Notes: generated by a model not told the origin, from the sequence alone. Positions 1 through 8,889 are shown, numbered from the stretch's first letter. The stretch: 64,000 nt of DNA from an uncultured Saprospiraceae bacterium (GCA_937926205.1 CALEYL010000043.1:1-64000); one strand, 5' to 3'. Translations and numbers: made by a program.

Positions 1-74
1 CTTTTTGGCTCCAAATATACGTTCTTTGAGTTGTGTATAAACCGTAGCTACCGGCCGGCAGGTAAAGTCAGACA

Positions 75-1367
75 CTACTTAAAGCGAATCGCTTTCACCG
101 GACTAATCTTAGAAACCAGATAAGATGGAATGATCAGAAAAAGCAGCGTGATCAGTAAGGTTCCGACATTGAGCAGCAGGATGGTCCAGAGGTTGATTTC
201 GACCGGCGCCACGCTGAGATAATAATTGGCTTCGTCCAATTGAATGAAACCGAAGCGATCCTGCAGCCAGCAGAGTCCGATTCCGATCAGGTTGCCCCAG
301 AAAAGCCCGGCTACCATGATGTAGGCGGCGTAGTAAAGAAAAACGCGGCGGATGCTCCAGTTGGCGCTTCCGAGGGCTTTAAGAATACCGATCATATTGG
401 CCCGCTCCAGAATGAGGATGAGCAGGGCAGTCATCATATTGATGATGGCTACGCATAACATTAGCGAAAGAATGACAGTTTCGTTGATGTTTTGCAATTC
501 CAGCCATTCAAAAATTTCCGGGAATTTGCTCCGTATGGTTTCTGAGTTGAGGTCGTTGGGCAGTTGGCTGTAGATGAAATCTTCTATGGGCAAAAGGTCG
601 TCGATGTCTTCGATGATGACCTCAAAGCCGCCGACTTCGTTCTCCGACCAGCCAAGCAGTCGCTGGATTTGGCGGATGTCAACCAGCGCAAATTTTCGGT
701 CGTACTCTTCCAGGCCGGTCCGGAAAATGCCGCAAATATTAAAGCGACGCTTGAGCTGTTCGCCTTTTTCAACAAAGTGGACGATGAATTTATCCCCGAC
801 ATCCACCCGGAGGCGGTCGGCCGTTTGCTGAGAAATCAGGATATCGGAAGACATGGCCGAATCGGAACGCGAAATGGCCTGCCCTTTTTTGATATAATGC
901 TCTATAAAAGACCAGTCGTAGTCTTTGCCCACGCCTTTCAGAATGATGCCTTCAATCTCTGATTTCGACTTGATGATGCCTGGTTTCAGGGCAAAAGTCT
1001 GGATGTGGCGGATCCCTTTCTTCGTGAGGCGTTCTTTTTCGACAATTTTGCCAAAGCGGGAGACCTCCTCTTTATAAGGCACGTTTCGTACCGTGTCAAG
1101 CGAAGGGTAAAAAGATTGTTTGATGTGGATGGGGTAGGCGTCGAGCAGGGATTGTCCCACATCCAGATCGGTGATGTGGATATGCCCCCAAAAGCCGAAA
1201 ATTTTGCTGCTGATTTCGTGTTTGAATCCGGAGATCAGGGAAGTGGAAGCAATCATGACCGCGATGCTCAAAGCAACCGCAGCGGCCGCTATCCGGATGA
1301 TGATGCGGGAGAAAGATTGCTGACCGTTTGCAGCGACGCGTCGGGAAATAAAAAATTCGAAATTCAT
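75..1367 (-). CDS. FtsX-family ABC transporter permease, LolC/LolE type
   Basis: This 430-aa inner-membrane protein has the LolC/LolE/MacB layout. One N-terminal transmembrane helix (about residues 22-46) is followed by a periplasmic domain of about 220 residues. Three C-terminal helices follow (about 290-320, 340-365 and 390-420), and the last contains the FtsX-type end with SKISPVKAIR. In the family such permeases pair with a LolD-like ATPase to extract lipoproteins from the inner membrane. No ATPase gene is visible beside it. The ATG lies only 9 bp from the left attachment repeat, so the integrative element has displaced whatever originally lay upstream, including the tRNA-Arg gene and any promoter it shared. 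The family assignment is firm; the exact substrate is not shown by the sequence. Confidence 0.88.
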   Translation of the reverse strand: MNFEFFISRRVAANGQQSFSRIIIRIAAAAVALSIAVMIASTSLISGFKHEISSKIFGFWGHIHITDLDVGQSLLDAYPIHIKQSFYPSLDTVRNVPYKEEVSRFGKIVEKERLTKKGIRHIQTFALKPGIIKSKSEIEGIILKGVGKDYDWSFIEHYIKKGQAISRSDSAMSSDILISQQTADRLRVDVGDKFIVHFVEKGEQLKRRFNICGIFRTGLEEYDRKFALVDIRQIQRLLGWSENEVGGFEVIIEDIDDLLPIEDFIYSQLPNDLNSETIRSKFPEIFEWLELQNINETVILSLMLCVAIINMMTALLILILERANMIGILKALGSANWSIRRVFLYYAAYIMVAGLFWGNLIGIGLCWLQDRFGFIQLDEANYYLSVAPVEINLWTILLLNVGTLLITLLFLIIPSYLVSKISPVKAIRFK

Positions 1368-1376
1368 GTGAGGAGT

Positions 1377-1401
1377 AGTAGCCCCGCCAGGTATCTGACC
1401 T
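1377..1401. repeat. Left attachment-site copy (partial tRNA-Arg 3' end)
   Basis: The 15 bases agtagccccgccagg are identical to the acceptor and T-arm end of the tRNA-Arg gene at 51297-51311. The next ten positions match at seven. The left copy no longer encodes a proper T arm, so this is the non-functional duplicate left by integration. Crossover most likely occurred within the 15-bp identical core. Confidence 0.82.
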
Positions 1402-1820
1402 ACTTGTGCGACTTGCTGTTTAATAATGATTAAAACATATAAAAATGTTTAATAGTAAGAAAATCCGCTGCACTATTGGCCCTTGTACCCTTTTAAGAGT
1501 TCGGTTGTCAAAGCTCCAAGCTTCATTACTTATCACGTTAACATGATGATATGTTTAACATGGCAAACATACGATTTAAAAGTATAATGGACTGCGAAAC
1601 AGGACAAACAAAAGTAGTGCATGCAGTTTTTGACAAACGTATTGTTTGTATTGTCAATAGGTATGAACCAGAAGCGGGTAAAATGAGTCTACATGGGGCA
1701 GCCATTTAACTGCACAATACCTTGGTGAAACTATTGATCTTACTACTAAGGTCAGATATTGAAAAATGGAATTGTGTACAGGACCGAATGCGTCAATTTG
1801 TAGAAAAAATTAAACAAAAG
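1402..1820. other. Left-end non-coding region with operator-like palindromes
   Basis: No convincing gene is seen in these 419 bp between the attachment repeat and the first promoter. The stretch around 1629-1661 has nested inverted repeats (ttgacaa...ttgtcaa around acaaac...gtttgt) that could bind a regulator or recombination accessory protein. Around 1543-1570 are repeated aacatg/gtttaaca words. A ctactaag word at 1743-1750 resembles the iteron-like motif found at 3.75-4.26 kb. Confidence 0.4.
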
Positions 1821-1850
1821 TTGCATAATATGAAATTTTTGCTAAATTTG
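1821..1850 (+). promoter_or_regulatory. Bacteroidota-type promoter for the left-end gene block
   Basis: TTG at 1821-1823, a 19-nt spacer and TAAATTTG at 1843-1850 match the -33 TTG / -7 TAnnTTTG consensus of Bacteroidota primary sigma factor exactly. Transcription should start near 1857, leaving a leader of about 195 nt before the gene at 2051. Confidence 0.7.
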
Positions 1851-1873
1851 CACAAGCATTAGGTATACACATA

Positions 1874-2002
1874 ATGAATGTCGCCGGATTCCATACTGGT
1901 GAGGGGAGCGATTCTCCTGTGTGCCGCGAGCAATACCAAGAACCGGGTTGGGGAGGAAGCTTTACTACGCATAATCCCCTCCCGATGGTGTCAAAAAAAT
2001 AG
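1874..2002 (+). CDS. Possible 42-aa leader ORF
   Basis: An ATG 17 nt downstream of the predicted transcription start opens a 42-codon frame ending in TAG at 2000-2002. The peptide is Gly/Pro rich with no membrane segment and is not recognised. Its stop codon overlaps the first base of the hairpin at 2000-2028, which would let its translation influence folding of that hairpin and expression of the downstream gene. It may equally be untranslated leader RNA. Confidence 0.3.
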   Translation: MNVAGFHTGEGSDSPVCREQYQEPGWGGSFTTHNPLPMVSKK

Positions 2003-2028
2003 AGCATGACCTGGCGGAAGATGCTCTA
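2000..2028 (+). terminator. Leader hairpin, attenuator-like
   Basis: The arms tagagcat (2000-2007) and atgctcta (2021-2028) pair perfectly over 8 bp around a 13-nt loop, 22 nt before the start codon at 2051. There is no U-run directly after the stem. It is better described as a leader hairpin that might attenuate or block translation than as a firm terminator. Confidence 0.4.
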
Positions 2029-2050
2029 TTGATCATAAAAAAATATTAAT

Positions 2051-3691
2051 ATGTACAAAGCTAATGCAAAAATTGCTGTTAAGCAAGAAAATAATTCAGA
2101 ATTATTACACCTCTCCTGTTGGGAAGCAATCGACATTGCGTATAGCCAACACGTTTTGCTGGAAGGATACATCCAGTGCTACAACGAAAACCTAGAAACT
2201 TCCTCCTTAGTTAAGGATTCAATAGGTCGAACTAGAGCCTACACAGCAGGCAAACTAAGGGTGCCACAAACGGCCTTAGCCCAGAAACTCATCTGGATGG
2301 CCATGACGGAGGCCGAAGAGACACGCAGGGCAGCCATAGGCGGCGACACCGCTGCGAAACAGAAATACCTGATGTACTACGGCGATACAGCGGATTCTAT
2401 TCCAGTCACAACTAATCGGGGCGAACTAAGGAGGCTTCTTGGTAAAAAGAATGGCTTATCCTCTATCTGGAGGCACTTAAACCAGCTGCAAGAAGCAGGA
2501 ATCATCTTATCTAAGGCAAATACTTCCAGACAGCGCCGGGAAATAATCGAAGAAGATGGGCACCGGACAATAATTGTTGCGATGGCGGAGAATGGTCGGG
2601 GCGATTTTACTTTGTGGATAAACCGAGCCGTTTTCAAGCAAAAGCTCAACTTGTCCACTGATCCTGGCCACAACGAGAAACCTAGTATAGAAACCCTTCA
2701 AATTTCAAAATTACAGCAATTATATCTAGAGAAAAAAGAAACTAAAAAAATAAAAAAGAATAACCCTGGAAAACAGGGTGAAGAAGGTGTGGCTTCGCCA
2801 CATGAACGATTAAAAGAGGCAAATGCCTCTGATAAAAAAAGACGAAACGAGCAAACCAAAAACTATTTTGGTGGCGCGGCGGCGGCGGGCGGAAAAATCG
2901 TGAAAAAATCGCGGAATTCCGGATCCGGTCTGGTTCTGCCGATAAAGGATCCAAAAGCTTTCACCCAGGAGCGCTACCAGAAGGAAATGCGCAGGAATGA
3001 ACACATTTTAGCCCATCTTTTTGCAGATGGAAGCACCATGGGCTACTGGACACTGATTTTGTACCACCAACTAGTTGAAATGCTTTATGGCCATTTGCCT
3101 GTTGGCTACCTCGAAAGCATCTCCGATAAGGTACGTGGACTACTGGAGCTGCATATTCGCCGGATTGAGATTGCTGGGGCTAAAACCCAGGACGACCACA
3201 TCCAGCAAGCTGCCTGCAAGGTAAGCCGGGCAATTTACCTGGCTCATGTTTGGGTTGCCAAACAAGAAAAATTCAACATTTACGAGCCACTCACCTACCT
3301 CCGGCTCGACGACGGCATGAAAAACGGCCTTCGCGACGTGGTGGACAAGTGGCTGCATTCAGAAGATAAGCGCAGGCAATTACGCGCCGATAAAAACACC
3401 CATCTTTTCCGGTGGCAGCAGGGTGAAGCCTATGCGGAAAATCTATTCCGCGATGTCATGTTTACCCTGAAAAAATCGGGGTACTACCAGGCTACGGCCA
3501 TCTTCCAGGAGGCTTTAGTAAAACTAAACAAGAAACTGCAAAAAATTGAGGCTTCAGAGTCAACGGCAACTAAGGTTCGCAGCGCTTTTGCCGACAAGTG
3601 TACCGGCATCTTCCATGCTATTCAGGAGGCAACTTTTGAAGAAGAAGACCCTACATGGAATGATTTCTTACGTTATCGCAAAAGCCTGTAG
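2051..3691 (+). CDS. Large unrecognised protein of the left-end block, possible replication initiator
   Basis: This 546-aa protein is not confidently recognised. Residues about 115-165 look like a winged-helix segment (RRLLGKKNGLSSIWRHLNQL) followed by a basic wing-like stretch, suggesting DNA binding. Residues about 230-300 are lysine-rich low complexity, ending in an Ala/Gly stretch near residue 280 that looks like a linker. The C-terminal 240 residues are predicted helical with no motif I know. It is the first gene after the promoter at 1821 and is followed by an iteron-like region and then DnaB helicase, the place where an initiator gene would be expected. That role is inferred from context only. 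Confidence 0.55.
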   Translation: MYKANAKIAVKQENNSELLHLSCWEAIDIAYSQHVLLEGYIQCYNENLETSSLVKDSIGRTRAYTAGKLRVPQTALAQKLIWMAMTEAEETRRAAIGGDTAAKQKYLMYYGDTADSIPVTTNRGELRRLLGKKNGLSSIWRHLNQLQEAGIILSKANTSRQRREIIEEDGHRTIIVAMAENGRGDFTLWINRAVFKQKLNLSTDPGHNEKPSIETLQISKLQQLYLEKKETKKIKKNNPGKQGEEGVASPHERLKEANASDKKRRNEQTKNYFGGAAAAGGKIVKKSRNSGSGLVLPIKDPKAFTQERYQKEMRRNEHILAHLFADGSTMGYWTLILYHQLVEMLYGHLPVGYLESISDKVRGLLELHIRRIEIAGAKTQDDHIQQAACKVSRAIYLAHVWVAKQEKFNIYEPLTYLRLDDGMKNGLRDVVDKWLHSEDKRRQLRADKNTHLFRWQQGEAYAENLFRDVMFTLKKSGYYQATAIFQEALVKLNKKLQKIEASESTATKVRSAFADKCTGIFHAIQEATFEEEDPTWNDFLRYRKSL

Positions 3692-4253
3692 CAGTGATTC
3701 CATCTTCCCGTTGTTTCTCGCCAAGTAACATCCCCAATCCCCGAGGGGATTACTAAGGAGATTTGCAACTCCAAAACACAATTTTTGGTTGTTTTCTCGA
3801 GCGGAAAAGATCGTGTTGCGATGATTTTATTCCTGCTTTCTATCGGAATTACTAAGGATAGAATTGTTTTGCATCACCATGATGCAGATGGCGATGGCAA
3901 AACTTGTTTGACTGGCCATGTACACCTTCCTATTGAGCTTAGTAAAACAGCTCTACATGCGTTTTCTTACTAAGAATCTCACTCCTATTTTATTATTCAG
4001 GTAAGGTAACTAAGCATTCCGCTTTGACTGGTGTGTCTACCAAAATGGTATTGACGAATTCACTCAATCCGTTGCCTGCATTTACTCCGGTGAATGTTTG
4101 TCCTTAGTAGTAAAGGTAACCGCCCGCCAGTCTGACAATGCTGATCACTTTTCTTTCTTGAACGCCGGAGTAGTTTTTACTAAGAAGGATTTATCGCCGT
4201 TGGCGACAAACGTTACTAAACATGAATAGATTCGTTACAGGGTGACTGTTACT
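3692..4253. repeat. Iteron-like region with repeated TTACTAAG words, candidate origin
   Basis: No gene is seen here. The octamer ttactaag or a one-mismatch variant recurs on both strands near 3750, 3849, 3938 (reverse), 3967, 4007, 4103 (reverse), 4177, 4213 and 4249. The last three are spaced exactly 36 bp apart. Short hairpins such as tcgccgttggcga near 4193 are interspersed. A repeat cluster between a putative DNA-binding initiator gene and a DnaB gene fits a replication origin, but it could also be an array of regulator sites. Confidence 0.45.
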
Positions 4254-4290
4254 AAAGCCCGGCTACGAATATAGCCGGGCTTTATTATTT
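4254..4290 (+). terminator. Strong rho-independent terminator
   Basis: A perfect 12-bp stem, aaagcccggcta at 4254-4265 with tagccgggcttt at 4272-4283, encloses a 6-nt loop and runs into a T-rich tail. It closes the transcription unit that starts at 1821 and insulates the promoter at 4381. Confidence 0.85.
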
Positions 4291-4311
4291 TATTTAATTT
4301 GAATTGCAAAA

Positions 4312-4325
4312 AATGAAATTTCATT
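4312..4325. promoter_or_regulatory. Palindromic operator-like site
   Basis: The perfect palindrome aatgaaatttcatt lies about 70 bp upstream of the promoter for the gene at 4429. A related half, aaatttcatt, recurs near 4362. This could be an operator for a repressor; no partner is identified. Confidence 0.35.
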
Positions 4326-4380
4326 ATCCTTGTTTCGTATTGTATTTGCTATGTTTTTTTAAAATTTCATTAAGAAAAAA

Positions 4381-4411
4381 TTGTATAAAATGCAATTTAT
4401 GTTTATACTTG
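4381..4411 (+). promoter_or_regulatory. Promoter of the 4429 gene block
   Basis: TTG at 4381-4383, a 20-nt spacer and TATACTTG at 4404-4411 match the Bacteroidota consensus with one mismatch. The predicted transcription start lies only about 10 nt before the ATG at 4429. This excludes the upstream TTG at 4381 as start codon. Confidence 0.5.
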
Positions 4412-4428
4412 CAGAAAATTTCTTCGTC

Positions 4429-5028
4429 ATGGCAAAAACAGGAAAATTCAGCAGGTTCTATTTATACGTCGAGTTCGCCCAGGCCTTCCGATTTATGACC
4501 GATTCTTATACGTATAACAGCAACGATGGACTGGGACCAACCCGTTCCGTAACTGCGCTGGAGCGGATTCTGGAAACCACATGCAAAGACCGCTACAACT
4601 GGGCGAAGTTGGTTGACCGAAATTCAGGCCTTACACTGGGCTTTTGGCTCCCTGGAAAAGGGAAGATGACAAAAGAGTTATTTGAAGCCGAAATAAAACC
4701 CTTCGCTCCGGCAAAACCTGCCCTGTCGCTGAAAGCTTCGGTGGCATTCTTGCCTCACATCGCAAGAGAACGTGCAAAAAGCAACTTAAAGCCGCTCGAA
4801 ACGGTATGCGTTCGTGCAGAATCTACGGAAGCCGATATGTTCCTATCGCTGTATAGAGCCATCCAGAATGGCGTATACGCTGATGTCATGCGAGCTGCAT
4901 ACATATACAGAGGTGTAGAAAAAGTTGGAGAGATTCGGAGGGACGATACGGTAGTTGTGTTCGACGTAGCCTTGGAACAGGCCTTGCGTAGAAAAATGGC
5001 GAAGATTACAATTTCGCATGTAGAGTAA
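4429..5028 (+). CDS. Hypothetical protein, 199 aa
   Basis: This soluble mixed alpha/beta protein is of unrecognised family, with no signal peptide or membrane helix. The ATG at 4429 is chosen because a Bacteroidota promoter ends just before it. The N-terminal third contains YTYNSNDGLG and the C-terminus is lysine/arginine-rich. It opens the second gene block of the left end and is followed, after a tRNA-like remnant, by the membrane/coiled-coil protein and DnaB. A role in maintenance of the element is plausible from position only. Confidence 0.6.
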   Translation: MAKTGKFSRFYLYVEFAQAFRFMTDSYTYNSNDGLGPTRSVTALERILETTCKDRYNWAKLVDRNSGLTLGFWLPGKGKMTKELFEAEIKPFAPAKPALSLKASVAFLPHIARERAKSNLKPLETVCVRAESTEADMFLSLYRAIQNGVYADVMRAAYIYRGVEKVGEIRRDDTVVVFDVALEQALRRKMAKITISHVE

Positions 5029-5062
5029 TGGGTCCTGGCGTATAAATCCTGTCCCAGTTTTT

Positions 5063-5113
5063 GCCCATGGCGTAGAAATGGTACGCGATCCGGTTCGATT
5101 CCGGCTACTGGCA
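5063..5113 (+). pseudogene. tRNA-Leu-like remnant lacking an anticodon arm
   Basis: The stretch reads as a D arm (gcg / loop tagaaatggta / cgc) followed almost directly by a T arm (ccgg-ttcgatt-ccgg) and a 3' acceptor-like strand, tactggc. The 5' acceptor gcccatg pairs with five of seven positions. The anticodon arm is missing. The D-arm wording resembles leucine tRNAs. It is probably a decayed tRNA copy captured by the element, possibly an old attachment site. Confidence 0.35.
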
Positions 5114-5185
5114 CGAAAAAAAACCACCCTATCGGCGTAGAGCACCGGCAGAGTGGCATTCTTGAACTTTTAATTCAGAACAAAA

Positions 5186-7024
5186 ATGTACACTTTTCTC
5201 CAACCTTTCAAGAAAATGAAAGAATCTTTTCACATCGAAGCCCCTGTGGCTAAGGTGTTCATTGGCAGTAGCGTTGTTTTGCAATTGATTTCTGGCATTT
5301 CAGAGTATTATGCAATTCACACTTATGTAAGCAAAATTGCCAATGTGGCAGTAGCTATTTCAATAGGTTTATTGATTGCCTATATCATGGAGATGGGCCT
5401 GCGGAATGCCACATTCTACGCCGCAGAGGCGATTCTATACTTTTGGATAGGTTGGCCGGAAGATTTCGACGAAGAAAAGGCCGGTGCAGCCATTCAAAAG
5501 CACAAACTTTCAAGAGATATGATTGAAGTATGGCGCGAAAAAGGCAGGATGCCAGCGAAGTATTTCAGAACGGATATTTCGCAGGCCGACCTGTGGTTGT
5601 CCAACATCATGATCTTATTTTCATTGTCGTTTATAGCTGTTTTTGTGACTTTCAGCTGTTTTGCCAGCAAGCGAGGGCTGCAATATGCCCTGAAAGACCA
5701 GACCCCTACCCCAGTGCTCGTACCAAGCGCCAAAATAGAGGCAGAATACAACCAAGAAATTGCCCGTTTGCAGGGCCTTCGGGACGAAGGCATTAGAATG
5801 CAGACAGAGCTATTCGATAAGCAGGTAGCTGCAAACAACGATAAGTATGCTGCGGACATTGAAAAGTATCAAACCTACGAGCAAACAAGAGATCAACGCT
5901 ACACTTCTGCCATCGCAAGGAACAAAAAGAAACTTGCTGAAGGCGCAGCAGGCTTAGAAAAAGCTAAAATGGAAGCGCTAAACAGGCATGAAACCGAGTA
6001 TAATATTGGGGTAAAAGCTGCAAAAGCTGACCGCGATAAGGCTTTGGGAATCATAAAAAAGAAAAATGACGGAATCGAGTCTGATTCAGAAGCTTACACG
6101 AAATTTTTCACATTTGTTTCTACCGCCATTGTGGTCGGTGCCTCCCCTCTTTCACTGCTATTGATTGTATTTTTCTGCATATTTCAGTTCAAAAACGAGA
6201 TCAAGCGCCGGGTGAAGCCCAGTGCGGAATACTTTGAAGGTGGCATCATCGGATTTATCCGGGAATTACTGATGCTTATCGAAGTCTGGACCATACGATT
6301 GGTTCGGAATAAGGTGCGGGTCGGTATATCTCATGCCCCTGTACTTATCCAAATGGATTACAACAACATGGGAACCGTATTTCCAGATGTAGAAGAGTTT
6401 ATTGCAGAAGAACAAAGCTCTTCTACGAAAGCTGGTAGTCCACCTTCTACATCTCCTTCTACACCAGCTGCCGAACCCGATGTGGAAGGCGAATTACCTA
6501 CTAAAACAACAGGAAGAAAGCTTGTTTTAACAAAAGAGGCATTCAAGATGAAGCGTAGAGATGATGTACCTACATCTTCTACGAGTTCTACGCGGAAAAA
6601 TCCGGACCGTATAGAGGAAAAAGGAGAAGAAAAAACAGAAGAGGCTGAAACCGTAGAATTAAAAATACGAACAGTAAAGGAAAAACAGCTAAATACAGTT
6701 ACTCGTATAAACGGCGAGCCGATTGTAGAAATAGATGGTCAGCAGCGTAACCAAAGCTGGGTAAGGAAACAATTGCAGCAGCGGATGGGATTTCTACTCT
6801 CTGAAACACGATCTGAAGCCACTAATTGGGAGTTGCTGGAGGTTTATGCGAAAGCCCTGGGGTTGCTGGATGCCTTTGGAGAAACATCTGCAAATTACGA
6901 TTGGGCGAAGAGCTACTTTGACCGAAAACTAACCGAATTTCCTCTTCAGAAACAGTCACCATACCGAAAAAAATGTGATAACCTGATCAACCTAATAGAA
7001 ACTACCAAAAAAACAGTGGCATGA
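5186..7024 (+). CDS. Membrane-anchored coiled-coil protein coupled to DnaB
   Basis: This 612-aa protein has four predicted transmembrane segments (about 23-41, 50-70, 148-168 and 315-342). Between the third and fourth is a charged region of about 120 residues (190-310) with coiled-coil character, rich in Lys, Glu, Ala and Gln. A Ser/Thr/Pro-rich disordered tail (410-520) leads to a folded C-terminal domain (about 520-612). Its stop overlaps the dnaB start in an ATGA, so the two are translationally coupled. No known family is recognised. The layout could serve as a membrane tether or partitioning platform for the element's replication machinery; this is inferred from the coupling alone. Confidence 0.6.
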   Translation: MYTFLQPFKKMKESFHIEAPVAKVFIGSSVVLQLISGISEYYAIHTYVSKIANVAVAISIGLLIAYIMEMGLRNATFYAAEAILYFWIGWPEDFDEEKAGAAIQKHKLSRDMIEVWREKGRMPAKYFRTDISQADLWLSNIMILFSLSFIAVFVTFSCFASKRGLQYALKDQTPTPVLVPSAKIEAEYNQEIARLQGLRDEGIRMQTELFDKQVAANNDKYAADIEKYQTYEQTRDQRYTSAIARNKKKLAEGAAGLEKAKMEALNRHETEYNIGVKAAKADRDKALGIIKKKNDGIESDSEAYTKFFTFVSTAIVVGASPLSLLLIVFFCIFQFKNEIKRRVKPSAEYFEGGIIGFIRELLMLIEVWTIRLVRNKVRVGISHAPVLIQMDYNNMGTVFPDVEEFIAEEQSSSTKAGSPPSTSPSTPAAEPDVEGELPTKTTGRKLVLTKEAFKMKRRDDVPTSSTSSTRKNPDRIEEKGEEKTEEAETVELKIRTVKEKQLNTVTRINGEPIVEIDGQQRNQSWVRKQLQQRMGFLLSETRSEATNWELLEVYAKALGLLDAFGETSANYDWAKSYFDRKLTEFPLQKQSPYRKKCDNLINLIETTKKTVA

Positions 7025-8568
7025 CGGCGATAAACTGGGAAAAAGATAAGAGGGAAGAGGGTAGGGGGCTTTCCGAACAACTCTATGCGAAGGTGCAACC
7101 ACAGGCGGTTCCGCTGGAAGAAGCAGTTATCGGCGCCCTAATGCTTGACCAAGGAGCGTATCAGGTTGTAGAAGGTTTTTTGCGCCCAGAACATTTCTAC
7201 GTAGAGGCGCACAAAAATATCTATCAAGTTATGAAATCCCTGCATGACAGGACGCAGGCGATTGACATCCTTACGGTCATGGAGGAGCTCCGTAGAACTG
7301 AAAAGCTCAAAGCTTGCGGCGGTCCTGCTTATCTGGCTGAATTGACCAACCGTGTTGCCTCTGCCGCTAACATCGAGCACCATGCCCGTATAATAGTCCA
7401 AAAGTGGATCAATCGAGCCATTATACAAGCTTCCACGGTTGGAATCCGGAAAGCATTTGAGGATGTCGAGGATCCGATAGCGTTGCTGGAGGAGTATTCT
7501 ACATCAATCAACCAGATTCAGCAGGGCTTATATGGTAAAGAGGTAGCCAGTTTTGCAAATGCAGCGTTGGAAAGGGCAAAGGCAGTAGCTGAGATCGTCG
7601 AAAAGCGAAGCAGGGGAGAAGTGGTTACAACCGGCGTACCATGCGGATTTCGAGACATTGACAAGCTCACTGGAGGCGCTGCAAAAGGCGACCTGATCAT
7701 TACGGCGGCACGGCCAGGCATGGGTAAAACGGGCTATATGCTGTCGAAAGCCTTGCGGCAAGCTAAAATGGGCATCCCGGTTGCTCTGTTTTCCCTCGAA
7801 ATGACTACCGAGCAGCTTATAGATCGCGCTGCCTCCATTGAGGCGCAAATCCCATTAAAAGCAATTAGAGAGGGGCAACTGCTTATGGACAGTGACACTG
7901 GACCAGGATATCGTTTTTCCGATTACCTTTCGGCCATAAATGAGCTACTTCAACTGCCCATTTATATTGACGATACATCTTCTTTACCAATTTCGGAATT
8001 CCGGAGTAAGGCCAGAGTAATGAAAAGGCTCTATGATGTGCAGTACATCTACGTGGACTACGTGCAACTGATGACCGTAACAAATCCTTCGCAGATCCGC
8101 GAACAAGTAATTGCAGAGATAAGCCGTACACTGAAAGCGACTGCCAAAGAATTAGGATTGCCAATCGAAGCCTTATCGCAATTGTCCAGAGCGGTAGAAA
8201 CCAGAGGCGGCACGAAAAGACCTCTACTATCTGATTTGCGTGAAAGCGGAAGTCTGGAGCAGGATGCAAGCCGTGTGGATTTTATCTACCGGGCGGAATA
8301 CTACAACATTAATGAAGACGAAGAAGGGGGCTCCCTAAAAGGCGTTGCAGAGATCATCACGGCCAAACACAGAGATGGTGCATTGGATACGATCAAGCTT
8401 CTTTTCAACGGTCCGTACACAGAATTCCTGGATTACAATGGCATTGGCGAAGCCGAAGTTATACCTGATCATCACGATGATGGTTGCCCAAAACCACCTA
8501 TGAGATATGACTCTAATATTATTACAATCCCAAGTCGGATAAATGAGGATGAGGATGTGCCTTTTTAG
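7021..8568 (+). CDS. DnaB-family replicative helicase
   Basis: This 515-aa protein has the standard DnaB plan. An N-terminal all-helical domain (about residues 30-135, starting with the PLEEAVIGALMLD motif) is followed by a linker and a RecA-like ATPase with Walker A ARPGMGKT near residue 230. A Walker B-like stretch YIYVDYVQLM lies near 343, and a terminal-domain SDLRESGSLEQDA motif near 405. DnaB is a hexameric 5'-3' helicase loaded at replication forks. An element-borne copy next to a candidate origin suggests the element replicates independently after excision. It starts inside the stop codon of the preceding gene. The gene is complete; a chromosomal dnaB presumably exists elsewhere. Confidence 0.92.
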   Translation: MTAINWEKDKREEGRGLSEQLYAKVQPQAVPLEEAVIGALMLDQGAYQVVEGFLRPEHFYVEAHKNIYQVMKSLHDRTQAIDILTVMEELRRTEKLKACGGPAYLAELTNRVASAANIEHHARIIVQKWINRAIIQASTVGIRKAFEDVEDPIALLEEYSTSINQIQQGLYGKEVASFANAALERAKAVAEIVEKRSRGEVVTTGVPCGFRDIDKLTGGAAKGDLIITAARPGMGKTGYMLSKALRQAKMGIPVALFSLEMTTEQLIDRAASIEAQIPLKAIREGQLLMDSDTGPGYRFSDYLSAINELLQLPIYIDDTSSLPISEFRSKARVMKRLYDVQYIYVDYVQLMTVTNPSQIREQVIAEISRTLKATAKELGLPIEALSQLSRAVETRGGTKRPLLSDLRESGSLEQDASRVDFIYRAEYYNINEDEEGGSLKGVAEIITAKHRDGALDTIKLLFNGPYTEFLDYNGIGEAEVIPDHHDDGCPKPPMRYDSNIITIPSRINEDEDVPF

Positions 8569-8667
8569 CGGAATAAAAATCAATGAATGAAAACGAAATA
8601 CATTCAGAAAATTTTGGTAACAAGTCTATTATAAACTTTATTTTCTCACACCATAAAACACTATTCT

Positions 8668-8889
8668 ATGGGAAATCCTACTGAAATCACGGTTGATGTA
8701 ATCGAAATTGAAGGCGTAGAGCACGAAGTAACGTCCGAAATTTTTGAATACCTTCAGGAGAAAGAACGTCATTTTGAGCTGCTTAGAAGCAAGCTACTGG
8801 AATGGTATAATGAACAGAGTACGGAAGGAGACAGCAATCTTTTTGATTTTATTAAAGCGGAAATCGTTATTCCTACTAAAATATATTAA
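8668..8889 (+). CDS. Small acidic hypothetical protein, 73 aa
   Basis: An acidic, soluble 73-residue protein with a beta-rich N-terminus (VDVIEIEGVEHEV) and a helical centre. The family is not recognised. It lies 99 bp downstream of dnaB on the same strand and may be the last gene of that block. Confidence 0.5.
   Translation: MGNPTEITVDVIEIEGVEHEVTSEIFEYLQEKERHFELLRSKLLEWYNEQSTEGDSNLFDFIKAEIVIPTKIY

Noticed and set aside
3785..3973. A 62-codon frame within the iteron-like region
   Set aside because: It spans several of the TTACTAAG repeats, has no recognisable protein features and no promoter.
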